64,000 nt of DNA from JAJDNS01 sp963578825 (GTDB lineage: Bacteria; Acidobacteriota; Vicinamibacteria; Fen-336): contig CAUZDW010000007.1 in NCBI GenBank assembly GCA_963578825.1, forward strand, positions 79,637-143,636. The letters are read 5' to 3'. Below the pieces are notes generated by a model. That model ran no database searches. It was not told the origin of the DNA and was given only the letters and a program-made list of their open reading frames with translations. The translations under genes were made by a program, and so were the position numbers. Positions within the stretch are counted from its first letter, which is position 1. The number at the start of each line of letters is the position of its first letter. Positions 9,248-17,433 of this stretch are shown one piece after another.

Positions 9248-9736
9248 ATGTATGGTCGTTACCAGTCTCGAATCAGCACTCCGCCCCTTCGAGCGTCGGG
9301 ACGAGCGCGAACCCACGATGACCATCCGGTAGAGCCCTTGCCATTGCACGAAGACGGATCGTCGGTTGGCGGGCTGCGGCGTGTCATCTATCTGTTGCTC
9401 GCTGTCTTCCTGGCGGGTTGTGCCGCGGTGCAGTACAACGACCCGGATCCCCTGCTCTGGATCGCCGTCTACGGTGCCGGCGCCGTGCTGCTCGCTCTGG
9501 CCGCCGCCGGGTGGCGTCGCCGCTGGGCGGTGCTCGCCGTGCTTGCGGCGTACGCGGCGGTGGGGGCCACGATACTGCCCGGGTTCCTCGATTGGCTTCT
9601 GCACCACCCGGGGAGCGACCTGATCGCCCCCATGGCCGCCGAGCGTCCCCACATCGAGGAGAGCCGCGAGTTCGTCGGCCTCCTGATCGTGGCCGCCTGC
9701 GTGGCGCCTCTTTGGCCACGACGGCCTCCGTCGTAG
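9248..9736 (+). CDS. TMEM220-like small membrane protein
   Basis: Core of four hydrophobic helices: RVIYLLLAVFLAGCAAVQ, LLWIAVYGAGAVLLALAAA, WAVLAVLAAYAAVGATILP and FVGLLIVAACVAPLW. The text AVQYNDPDPLLWIAVYG is the signature of the TMEM220 family, small proteins of unknown function in bacteria and eukaryotes. The start is unsure: ATG 9248 gives about 40 unconserved residues before the first helix, while TTG 9338 (after a GGTAGAG) would start close to it. The frame ends just before a bidirectional terminator. Confidence 0.65.
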   Translation: MYGRYQSRISTPPLRASGRARTHDDHPVEPLPLHEDGSSVGGLRRVIYLLLAVFLAGCAAVQYNDPDPLLWIAVYGAGAVLLALAAAGWRRRWAVLAVLAAYAAVGATILPGFLDWLLHHPGSDLIAPMAAERPHIEESREFVGLLIVAACVAPLWPRRPPS

Positions 9737-9800
9737 GACCCCCGCCTCGCCGAGCCGTTGGGCCTGTTGGCGAGCGAGGGACTCGAGCCCGGAACCAGAA

Positions 9801-9834
9801 AACCAGAAGCCCGCCTCGAGGCGGGCTTCTGGTT
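9801..9834. terminator. Bidirectional terminator, perfect 34-base palindrome
   Basis: The 34 bases are their own reverse complement (left half starts AACCAGAAGCCCGCC). They would fold into a GC-rich stem of about 15 bp with A-rich sequence before and TT after. It lies between the convergent TMEM220-like gene and the PEP-CTERM gene, the expected place for a two-way terminator. Confidence 0.8.
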
Positions 9835-9866
9835 CAAAGGGAATCAGGCTCGGAGACGTTGGACTC

Positions 9867-10472
9867 CTACGCTCTGCGTCTCTGAAGCGCGAGGCCCAGC
9901 AGGCCACCACTCAAGAACAGCAGAGTGGCTGGCTCCGGGGTCCCAACCACCGGCCCGGTGAGCGTCAGCGTGTTGTTCAAGCTGTCGTTGAAGGGCGTCC
10001 AGTCGGCGGCAGGGAAAGCGATGGGGATGTATGTGAACTGGTAGTCACCCGGGATCAGACCTGCGAAGGTCACACCCTGCCAACCCGTGACGGGGCCGCA
10101 GGCGGGGCAGGTGCTGAGAAAGTTCGCGATGCTTCCGGACAGCGGCTGCCCCGGCTGGCTGAGCGCCCCTGTCACATAGAAGTTTGTGCTCCCATCGACC
10201 AGGCCCGCCGGTTTCCCAGCCGTATTGATGTTCGTATCCATATCGAATGCCATGACCGTCGGCGCGAACAAGGTGCCGAGGATCCCCTCTAGCTGCATGC
10301 TCCGTTCCAGCGGCACGTTGCCCGGTACGTTGGCGTGCGTGTAGTTGCCGATCCAGAAGCTCACGGAGCTAGGCCCCGCGTTCTCGGACCCGATCGAGAT
10401 CGTGTGCGCCTCTGCAACGGGGGCCGCAGCGAAGATGGTCAACATCGCGGTTACGGCAAGCAGTCGTTTCAT
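9867..10472 (-). CDS. PEP-CTERM sorting-signal exported protein
   Basis: About 201 residues. Signal peptide MKRLLAVTAMLTIFAAAPVAEA, then a Ser/Thr/Asn-rich body without a known domain (two Cys in STCPACGP). The C-terminal signal is TPEPATLLFLSGGLLGLAL followed by QRRRA: PEP motif, hydrophobic helix, Arg tail. This is the tripartite PEP-CTERM signal handled by an exosortase/EpsH system, so the protein is probably processed and delivered to the surface or matrix. No exosortase gene is in this window. ATG 10472 is favoured over the adjacent GTG 10475; AAGGA and AGGAG lie just upstream. Confidence 0.85.
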   Translation of the reverse strand: MKRLLAVTAMLTIFAAAPVAEAHTISIGSENAGPSSVSFWIGNYTHANVPGNVPLERSMQLEGILGTLFAPTVMAFDMDTNINTAGKPAGLVDGSTNFYVTGALSQPGQPLSGSIANFLSTCPACGPVTGWQGVTFAGLIPGDYQFTYIPIAFPAADWTPFNDSLNNTLTLTGPVVGTPEPATLLFLSGGLLGLALQRRRA

Positions 10473-10743
10473 CACGTCCTTCTCCTCAGTTTGTTGTCTG
10501 GTAGAAGAGATCTTGGCGACTCAGTCGTGCAACCCTCGCGCCAAGACTTCCAACTGATTGATGCAGAAGACTTTGTCGCATATGGGGCATTGCATTCGGT
10601 CGCCAGCTGTAACATCACCCGACGGTTGCGGTTGCTCTCGGAAACCTGAGTTTCGTGACAAGGCCAATGGAAACAACGTGTTGGAATCAAATACTGGCTG
10701 TCGAAGATCTGAACGTCTTGGAGGACTGGACGAGGAAACGCGC

Positions 10744-11523
10744 ATGAGCCGACGCACCAGACACGCTGGCAACCGAGGGAGCGGAGATCCTTCAGCCGCG
10801 GCGGCAAAGGGCGTGATGCCGCCATACGACATGTTCGCCTATTGGCTGATGCCTCATGGGCTGCTGGGGCTCCTGACGACCGTCTTCCGGCCTCCCGCGA
10901 CAGGGGCGACTCGCCCTCGAAGGAGGGGTACGCGCTCCGCCTACCCGGGCCCGCGCCTGCCGTTCCTGGCTCTTGCGCCCGGGAAGATGGGGCGGGCGGT
11001 GGGTGAGCACACGTTTTGGGGGGGGTCGCTCTGGGGCCGGACAGTCGCCCTGCAGGGCGACAGCAGCTTCACGAAGTTCGATCTCTTCGAGCTCACCGAG
11101 CCGCAGCTCCTGTACTGGGGGACGTTTCGAGGGAACGGTTTCTATGGCAGCGAGGAGAGCCACAGCTTCTCGTCGCCCTACGGCTGGATGGATCGGTGGA
11201 TGCGCGTGGGCGACTTCACTCAGCAGCGGATCACCGACTCCGTGATGGATCCGCGGCTCAGGACGACGGCCAACTCCGGGGACCTGACCCTCAGGGTCGA
11301 GGTCGTGGCGCACTACGACACCTGGCAGGACCCGGACAGCCGGATCGAGTACGAGGACGTCCTCGAGGTGCACTACTGGGGTCGCTCTCCGGAGGAGACC
11401 TCGAAGGAGATCTATCACCTCGGCAAGTGGCTCGGGACGATCCGGTTCGAGACGCTCAATCTCCAGGAGCCGAGCCGGATCCTCTACCAGTACATCGAGT
11501 CATACGGTACTAGAGCAAGTTAG
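10744..11523 (+). CDS. Hypothetical protein
   Basis: 259 residues from ATG 10744, preceded by GAGGA at 10732-10736; the frame is open further left but with unlikely composition. No recognised family. Basic N-terminus, one hydrophobic stretch (MFAYWLMPHGLLGLLTTVF), then a soluble aromatic-rich domain (FWGGSLWGR, LYWGTFRGNGFYG, YGWMDRWMRVGDF, LEVHYWGRSPEET) ending RILYQYIESYG. Codon and composition pattern look genuinely coding in the 10.97-11.5 kb part. The region 10476-10743 to its left holds no gene that could be supported. Confidence 0.55.
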   Translation: MSRRTRHAGNRGSGDPSAAAAKGVMPPYDMFAYWLMPHGLLGLLTTVFRPPATGATRPRRRGTRSAYPGPRLPFLALAPGKMGRAVGEHTFWGGSLWGRTVALQGDSSFTKFDLFELTEPQLLYWGTFRGNGFYGSEESHSFSSPYGWMDRWMRVGDFTQQRITDSVMDPRLRTTANSGDLTLRVEVVAHYDTWQDPDSRIEYEDVLEVHYWGRSPEETSKEIYHLGKWLGTIRFETLNLQEPSRILYQYIESYGTRAS

Positions 11524-12066
11524 GCAATACTGACGGCAACTTAGCTCTCTGACCAGCTGCCATTTTGACCACTGACTGCCCTTCGCTGCCCTGTCTCAGG
11601 CGTTACGGCCTCTGAGGGTGAGCCCTGTTGCCATCCTCGCCTACGGCTCGTCTGGCCGCTGCGCCTGCCTGCGGCAGGCTTGAAGTTTGTTCCCCTTGGG
11701 CAGGAGACCTTTTTGGCTTGGAGGAGAGAAAGATGTCTTCGCGGGGGGCTCACGCCCCAGGGCTTTGCCCTCTTCTGCCTTCGGCAGAATTCACCCAGGG
11801 TTTTCTTCCCGGTCTAGAGCAAGGGCTTTTGGCTGGCGCTTCCTTGGGGTTCTGGAACTCTCCCCAGGGTCAGGTCGCACGACCAGATAGGGCGAGCAAG
11901 ATCCAGTGGGGGATAGACCCACCGGTGTCGAGACCTGAATCCAGCATCTTGGCGGGCGGCAACAAACCGTGAACAGGCGCTCTGAGGCCTGACTCCAGGG
12001 CTGCCGATCTGTCGTTGCGTTTCCGTTCGCAGTGATCCGCAGAACCGTATAGACTCTCGGATCGGC
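11524..12066. other. Non-coding region with three compact hairpins
   Basis: No convincing coding frame. Three short perfect hairpins occur in 130 bases: GCCTGCC/GGCAGGC with loop TGC (11663-11679), GGGGC/GCCCC with loop TCAC around 11743-11756, and TTCTGCC/GGCAGAA with loop TTC (11773-11789). The composition is T-richer than neighbours. Function unknown; it may be a structured RNA, a degraded element, or unrelated sequence joined in. Confidence 0.4.
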
Positions 12067-13518
12067 ATGACAAGGCGGCGCCAGTTCCTCGAGCAGGGTC
12101 TCGCCGCGCTCGCCTGGTCCGGTGCGTCCGGTGTGGGCCAGGCCGCCGAACCCGTCGACGCCGCCGCCCTTCGAGCCCTGGAGCGTGGGCTCCATGGACC
12201 GCTCATACGCCTCGATCACGATGCGTACGAGGCGGCCTACCGCTTCTTCTACTGGAATCCCACGCTAGATCTGCGTCCGGCGATCATCGCGCGGTGCCAG
12301 CATACCGACGACGTGGCACGCTGCATCGAGTTCGGTCGTGAGCAGAGCCTGCCTGTAGCGGTGCGCGGCGGCGGCCACAGCTACCTCGGGTGGGGCTCCT
12401 GCGACGGTGGGCTGGTCATCGACCTCTCTCCCATGAGAGATATTGCCGTCGATCCCCTCCTTCGCACGGCCCGAGTAGGCGCCGGAGTCCTCGCCCACGA
12501 ACTGGTCGACTCCAGCAGTCCCTACGAGCTGGCCGCGGTGGGCGGCCAGTGCAGGAGCGTCGGCGTCGCCGGTCTCGCGCTGGGAGGGGGTCTGGGATGG
12601 CTCTCAGGCCGCTTCGGTGCCGCATGCGACAACCTGCTCTCGGCGACCGTGACGATGGCCGATGGCCGATCCCTCGAGGCCAGCCCCACTCAGAACACCG
12701 AGCTCTTCTGGGCCATCCGGGGCGGTGGAGGGAACTTCGAGGTGGTGACTTCTCTCGAGTTTCGGCTCCACCCCGTGGGGAACGTCCTGGCGGGAATCCT
12801 CGCGTACCCTCTTTCCGACGCGGCCGCCATGCTGGAGTTCTACCGGGATTTCATGGCGGATTCACCGGACGAGCTTCAGACCACGGCTTTCCTGAGGCGT
12901 GACGACGAGGAGCCTCGACTCCACATCGTGGTCTGCTATTCAGGCGATCCTGACCAGGGAGCCAGAGTTCTTCGGCCCCTTCGCGCCCGCCAGAAGCCGC
13001 TCAGCGATACGGTGCAGGTCACGCCCTACGCCAATACCCTCGTCGACACCCTCGGAGACCCTCGATCGATTCGGGGGGTCAAGGGTTGCTACCTGGAAGA
13101 GCTGAGCGACGGTGCCATCGAGGCGGTCCTCGCTTGTTTCGCTGAAGCGCCACACGAGGGGGCCATCGGGCTCGACCACTACGTCCACGGCGCAGTGTGT
13201 CGCGTGGACTACGACGCGACCGCTTTCGAGCTCCGGCACCCGGGGGCCTTCCATGTCTGGCTCAACATGCGATGGTACGAACCCTCGGAAACCGCAGCAA
13301 ATCTCCACTGGGCCGACCGGACGTGGCGAGATCTACAGAGGTACTCCGGAGATCGGATATACACCAACTACGCTCACACCGAAGGGGCTGCCGCGGCAAG
13401 GAAGGCCTACGGAAGGAACCACGCGCGCCTCCTGGCCGCCAAGCGACTCTACGACCCGGACAACGTCTTCAAGCGAAACCAGAACCTGGAGCCAAACGCG
13501 GCGACGACGGCTCCTTGA
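12067..13518 (+). CDS. FAD-linked oxidase, berberine-bridge-enzyme type, exported
   Basis: 483 residues. The leader TRRRQFLEQGLAALAW looks like a Tat signal. PCMH-type FAD domain: VAVRGGGHSYLG carries the His used for 8-alpha-histidyl FAD, and GGQCRSVGVAGLALGGG carries the Cys used in bicovalent enzymes of this family. The substrate domain follows and the BBE C-terminal motif is present (YTNYAHTEG, KRLYDPDNVFKRNQNL). The enzyme oxidises alcohols, sugars or amines with O2 or another acceptor; the substrate cannot be set from sequence. ATG 12067 has only a weak ribosome site. A 37-codon frame with a strong ribosome site follows 145 bases downstream. Confidence 0.9.
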   Translation: MTRRRQFLEQGLAALAWSGASGVGQAAEPVDAAALRALERGLHGPLIRLDHDAYEAAYRFFYWNPTLDLRPAIIARCQHTDDVARCIEFGREQSLPVAVRGGGHSYLGWGSCDGGLVIDLSPMRDIAVDPLLRTARVGAGVLAHELVDSSSPYELAAVGGQCRSVGVAGLALGGGLGWLSGRFGAACDNLLSATVTMADGRSLEASPTQNTELFWAIRGGGGNFEVVTSLEFRLHPVGNVLAGILAYPLSDAAAMLEFYRDFMADSPDELQTTAFLRRDDEEPRLHIVVCYSGDPDQGARVLRPLRARQKPLSDTVQVTPYANTLVDTLGDPRSIRGVKGCYLEELSDGAIEAVLACFAEAPHEGAIGLDHYVHGAVCRVDYDATAFELRHPGAFHVWLNMRWYEPSETAANLHWADRTWRDLQRYSGDRIYTNYAHTEGAAAARKAYGRNHARLLAAKRLYDPDNVFKRNQNLEPNAATTAP

Positions 13519-13662
13519 CGCCCCTTCACGCAGGGGCTTTCATAGGCCTCGCCCGCCCGAGCGTCACCTACTGGCTGAACGGGCGAGACACCAACGGCTG
13601 GGTGCTCATGTATACCAGTCTGGTCACGGCCTTGTGCGGGCAACCTGTGGGTAGGAGGGACT

Positions 13663-13776
13663 ATGCCTGACAGAACCGAGCAAGAAGAGTTTATCCAGAA
13701 GCAGCGCAGGCCGGAGCTACCCCCCGGTGGCCAGCCGCCGCCGGACGAGGACGAGGACGTCCTCTTCTCCTTTTGA
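13663..13776 (+). CDS. Small acidic-tailed ORF with strong ribosome site
   Basis: 37 codons: basic N-terminal half (EFIQKQRRPE), a Pro/Gly linker (LPPGGQPPP), then an acidic tail DEDEDVLFSF. AGGAGGGA at 13653-13660 gives near-ideal spacing to ATG 13663. It follows the flavoenzyme gene on the same strand. Not a known family; it could be a small regulatory protein or a peptide precursor, or chance. Confidence 0.45.
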   Translation: MPDRTEQEEFIQKQRRPELPPGGQPPPDEDEDVLFSF

Positions 13777-13922
13777 GACAGACCTCCCGCATTGAGTCGC
13801 GTGCTTTGTATGGGGTTGTTCGTGGTGGTTCGTCGGACGACTGATGCTGGCTTAGACCGGGGGAAGCGCCGGGAGGTTGAGGCACACCGATCGACATCGA
13901 CCCCGGGGGGCCTCGCACGCGG

Positions 13923-14573
13923 CTATCGGAAGAGCGAGAAGCCCGCGAAGAAGACGAAGGCGTTCAGCCCCGGGTTGACGTCGCCGGTGTTGGCATTCGA
14001 GATGTGGTGGAAGCGCAGGCCGAGGGTGAACGAGCTGCGGCGCTCGGTCCAGATCTGGACACCTGCCTCGGCGTCGCCGGTCCACGCGAGCTTGTTCGCG
14101 CGGGGGAGCGGAACCTCCTCGTTGAACAGCAGGAAGCCGCCGCTGGCGCCGACGAAGGGCTTCACTCGGGAGCCGGGCCGGAAGACGATCCGCCCGCCCA
14201 GCGGGGCCATCCCCGCTCCGTAGGCGGTCCTCCGGACGAACGCGCCAGAGCCGTCGTCGGCCACGACGATCGTGTTGGTCTCGACGGCGAAGGGGATCAG
14301 GTCGGCGAAGTACTCCAGTGCGAACATCTCGCGCCGGAGCAGCACTCGGCCGTAGCGGAAGGAGAGAAGCCCGACACGGCGCCCCTCCGTCTCGGCCCTG
14401 TCGAGGCCGCCGATCGTGCTGACGGACGATGCCCCTCCGCCCCAAAGACCGATCTCGTTCGTGCCCTTCGCCAGCTCGAAGCTCGGCGCCTCGGGCGCCA
14501 CACTTTCGCTCGCCTGAACCCCCGTAGGCCCTGCGAGAACGATCGCCAACAGCCCGACCGCTGCCTCATGCAT
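13923..14573 (-). CDS. PagL-like lipid A 3-O-deacylase / acyloxyacyl hydrolase
   Basis: About 216 residues from ATG 14573. Signal peptide (AAVGLLAIVLAGPTGVQA), then beta-barrel strands. The C-terminal motif LGLRFHHISNANTGDVNPGLN is the PagL catalytic region, where His and Ser of HxSN form the lipase dyad, ending in strand FVFFAGFSLF. The family sits in the outer membrane and trims lipid A acyl chains. The acidic third catalytic residue could not be placed with confidence. It lies 31 bases after the TonB receptor on the same strand, so it is probably co-transcribed with surface proteins. Confidence 0.75.
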   Translation of the reverse strand: MHEAAVGLLAIVLAGPTGVQASESVAPEAPSFELAKGTNEIGLWGGGASSVSTIGGLDRAETEGRRVGLLSFRYGRVLLRREMFALEYFADLIPFAVETNTIVVADDGSGAFVRRTAYGAGMAPLGGRIVFRPGSRVKPFVGASGGFLLFNEEVPLPRANKLAWTGDAEAGVQIWTERRSSFTLGLRFHHISNANTGDVNPGLNAFVFFAGFSLFR

Positions 14574-14604
14574 GCTGCCACGCAGGCCCCTGTGACTCGC
14601 TTCC

Positions 14605-17433
14605 TCAGAACTCAAAGCGCAAGCCAAACTTCACGACGCGCGGTGGCTGGAAAGCCGTCGGCTCGCGGAAGCTCGGTCCCCAGACCGGGTTCTCCTCGAC
14701 CTCGTTGCGAGTGCCGAGCAGGTTGAATGCCTCGGCGACGAAGGCGAGCCGGTGCGTGCCCCAGCGCAGACCCTTCTCGATCCGGGCGTCGACGGTGAGC
14801 GTGAAGGTGAACCGATGGCCGGAGGGCACGATGTAGCGGCCCTGCTCGTCCAGGGCCCAGCCGCGAGCAATCTGGCCGCGCGGGGTCGCCGGGACCGCTT
14901 CGGGACCCTGGGCGAGGTCCGGCACGACGACGACGCGGCCGAACGGTTGACCGTCCTGGTAACGGGCCACGACCCCGGCCCGCCAGTCACCCGGGGCGCG
15001 CCAGATCGCGCCGACCTTTATGGTAAAAGCGCGGTCGAAGAAGGCGCGCCCGCGGGCGTGCGTGTCGGCGTTGAAGTTGTCGAGCAACTCACCGACCAGG
15101 CCCTGATCGTTTTCCAGCACGCGGAAGCCCCGGCTCGCCCCGGCCATCTCTGTCAAATAGGCGGTCGCGCCGGCGAGAAGGAAGAAGCGCTTGCCGAAGG
15201 CCTTCTCGGCGCGCAGCTCCAGGCCCTGGTGCAGCATCGTGCCGCCGGGAGGATTCGTGAGCACGTACCGGTCGAGGCCGAACGTCTCCGGCTTGCGGTC
15301 GTAGACCGGTAGCAACTGGTCGTCCTGGGGCCCGTCGATGTCTCCTGCCGGATCGGGCAGGAAGAACACCGTATAGCTCGAGCGCGGTGCGCCGACGTTG
15401 ACCGACTCGACAAGGTCTCGCGCGCGGCGATCGAAGCCCGTCAGGCCGACGATCCACCCTCCTCCCAGCCTGGCCTCGACTCCGATTACGAACTCCCGCG
15501 TCCGCGGCGGTCGCAGAGCGGGATCGATGGAGACGAGCTCCCCGTCGGTCGCTCCGGGGCCCACCCGCGCAACGAGGGGACCTCGCTCCACAGCGTCGAA
15601 AAGGCCGTCTTCGTTCGAATCGTTCCACCGGTATACGCGGGCCTGTGGCCCGCTCGGGTCGCCGTAGGCCAGGTGGTCGAGCAGGAGTCGGTGCCGGTAC
15701 TCGCCCCAGCCCCCGAGGAGCGAGATTCGACCGAGGCGCAGCCGGGCCGACACGCGGGGCGAGAGGGTGGTCCACGAGACGCGCCCCGCGGCACCGTCGG
15801 CTCTGCCTCGGGTCGCGTCGAGCCGCAGCCCACCCTCGATGAGGAGACGGTCGCGGAGGACGAGCCGATCCGCCGCGTAGGCCACGAAGTCGAAGGCTTG
15901 TCGACGCGAGCCTTGACTCGCCCAGGCGTACTCCCACACACGGGCGGACAAGCCGTCCACGCTCTCGGGGATTGGACCGTCCGCGCCCGGCAGCTCGGTC
16001 GCGGCGGCCCCCTTCACCGCCAGGCCGAAGCGTGGTGCGTGCCACAGACCGCCGAGCCGCGTGCCCCGAAGCGCGAGACCGGTGGAGACCGTCCAACTTG
16101 ATCGCCGACTCCGCGCGGGGAAGACCAGCTCCGGCACGGGACCGTCGAGAAGCCGCTCGATCGGTCGCCCGGGCTCGTGACCGTCCGTCTGCGGCTCGAA
16201 GAGCCCGGTCCAGAGGCCGGCCGAGGCCGACCATGTGGCGCCTTCCGCAACGTGCGTCCACGCGACCTGCCCGCCAACAGAATCGGCACGCTCGGTCACC
16301 GGATCGCCGAAGAAGCGGGCGCGGCCGGCAAACGGGCGACGCCGGGCTTGCACTGAAGCGAGCAGCCGCAGCGTGTGTCGATCGGACGGCTGATACACGA
16401 GATGACCGAACAGCGAAGAGAGGCGTGACTCGAGCTCGGCCGGATCGTTCCGCTCGAAGCGCCGTACGCGGGCGACCCGCCCCGACAGAAGGACCCGCAG
16501 CCGGTCGCCGGCGAGCGGTCCCGAGACGGTCCCGCTGGCGTCGGCGAGCGCCCCAAAACGGGCGATCGACGGCCCGCTATCCACGCGATCCTCGGCCTGG
16601 AGCCCCGAAGAGAGCGCGTCGACCTGCGCCGTCCCCCGCCAGGACCGGGCTGGCGCGCGCGGCACGAGGGCGAGAGTCACGCCCGGTGCAGAGTGCTCCA
16701 CAGGCGCCAGTGCCGATGTCACGTCGATCGACTCGAAGGCGCCGAGGTCGGGCTCGATGAGTGGAGTGCCGCCGCGAGCGGGATCGGTGACGTCGACGCC
16801 GTCGAGCAGAATCGTGTTCTGCGTCCAGGAGGCACCGCGCATCGAGAACCAACCGGGCGTGCCGAGATAGAGTCCGGCGCCGTCGATACGATCGAGGATC
16901 GCCGCGGCCTCGACCGTCTCGAGGTGCGACCAGACGTTCCGGCTCGAGGGAAGGTCGCGCGCGAGCGCGGCCTGATCCTGGCGTGCGACGACGTGGTCCT
17001 CGAGACGCTCGACCGCGAGCCGGCAGGCCGCGGGTTGTTCACCCAGCGACCAGCCGGTCGCTCGGAGCAGGATCGTCTCGCCCTCCGACACGCGCCGATC
17101 GCGGTCCACGCAGCTCGCCCCCACGCCGTTCGTCGAACCCACTTCCGCGGTGAGCCGGCAGGCGGGGATGCCCGTGATCACCGCGAACCCATGCGGATCG
17201 GTCGTCGCCCGCCACTCAGGGCCGAATGGGCAGCGCGCGCTGACCGACGCCTCCGGAACCGCCTGGCCCCCGACGTCGACGACGTGCACGATGATCGTCG
17301 CGCCGCCGACCTCGGTGCGGCCGTGCGTCGGGACGAGCGCGACGACCAAACCGAAAATGAGAGCCACGCCCCGGCGACGGCCCCCGACGGGCCTCGACGC
17401 GGTCTGATTTTCGCCACGGGCTGCTAGATTCAA
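14605..17433 (-). CDS. TonB-dependent receptor, carboxypeptidase-regulatory-like domain (Oar-like)
   Basis: Up to 942 residues. Hydrophobic leader (VALIFGLVVALVPT), then an Ig-like carboxypeptidase-regulatory domain (GGQAVPEASVSA, TDPHGFAVITGIP). A plug domain follows (MRGASWTQNTILLDGVDVTDP) and then a long barrel with Oar-type strands, ending RVVKFGLRFEF with terminal Phe. Such proteins import ligands through the outer membrane; the ligand is unknown. The longest reading uses TTG 17433 overlapping the upstream stop as TTGA, but bases 17390-17427 match a dispersed repeat. The natural start may therefore be GTG 17367, just before the hydrophobic leader. Confidence 0.88.
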   Translation of the reverse strand: MNLAARGENQTASRPVGGRRRGVALIFGLVVALVPTHGRTEVGGATIIVHVVDVGGQAVPEASVSARCPFGPEWRATTDPHGFAVITGIPACRLTAEVGSTNGVGASCVDRDRRVSEGETILLRATGWSLGEQPAACRLAVERLEDHVVARQDQAALARDLPSSRNVWSHLETVEAAAILDRIDGAGLYLGTPGWFSMRGASWTQNTILLDGVDVTDPARGGTPLIEPDLGAFESIDVTSALAPVEHSAPGVTLALVPRAPARSWRGTAQVDALSSGLQAEDRVDSGPSIARFGALADASGTVSGPLAGDRLRVLLSGRVARVRRFERNDPAELESRLSSLFGHLVYQPSDRHTLRLLASVQARRRPFAGRARFFGDPVTERADSVGGQVAWTHVAEGATWSASAGLWTGLFEPQTDGHEPGRPIERLLDGPVPELVFPARSRRSSWTVSTGLALRGTRLGGLWHAPRFGLAVKGAAATELPGADGPIPESVDGLSARVWEYAWASQGSRRQAFDFVAYAADRLVLRDRLLIEGGLRLDATRGRADGAAGRVSWTTLSPRVSARLRLGRISLLGGWGEYRHRLLLDHLAYGDPSGPQARVYRWNDSNEDGLFDAVERGPLVARVGPGATDGELVSIDPALRPPRTREFVIGVEARLGGGWIVGLTGFDRRARDLVESVNVGAPRSSYTVFFLPDPAGDIDGPQDDQLLPVYDRKPETFGLDRYVLTNPPGGTMLHQGLELRAEKAFGKRFFLLAGATAYLTEMAGASRGFRVLENDQGLVGELLDNFNADTHARGRAFFDRAFTIKVGAIWRAPGDWRAGVVARYQDGQPFGRVVVVPDLAQGPEAVPATPRGQIARGWALDEQGRYIVPSGHRFTFTLTVDARIEKGLRWGTHRLAFVAEAFNLLGTRNEVEENPVWGPSFREPTAFQPPRVVKFGLRFEF
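17390..17427 (-). repeat. 38-base dispersed repeat, copy 1
   Basis: Matches 53248-53285 at 35 of 38 positions, in the same orientation on the + strand; shared core TTCGCCACGGGCT. This copy lies across the junction of the barrel gene and the TonB receptor start; the other is intergenic. Might be a footprint of a mobile element end. Confidence 0.55.

Noticed and set aside
9801..9834. Perfect 34-base palindrome as a phage attachment or resolution site
   Set aside because: It lies between two convergent gene ends with a GC stem, which a two-way terminator explains; no integrase nearby.
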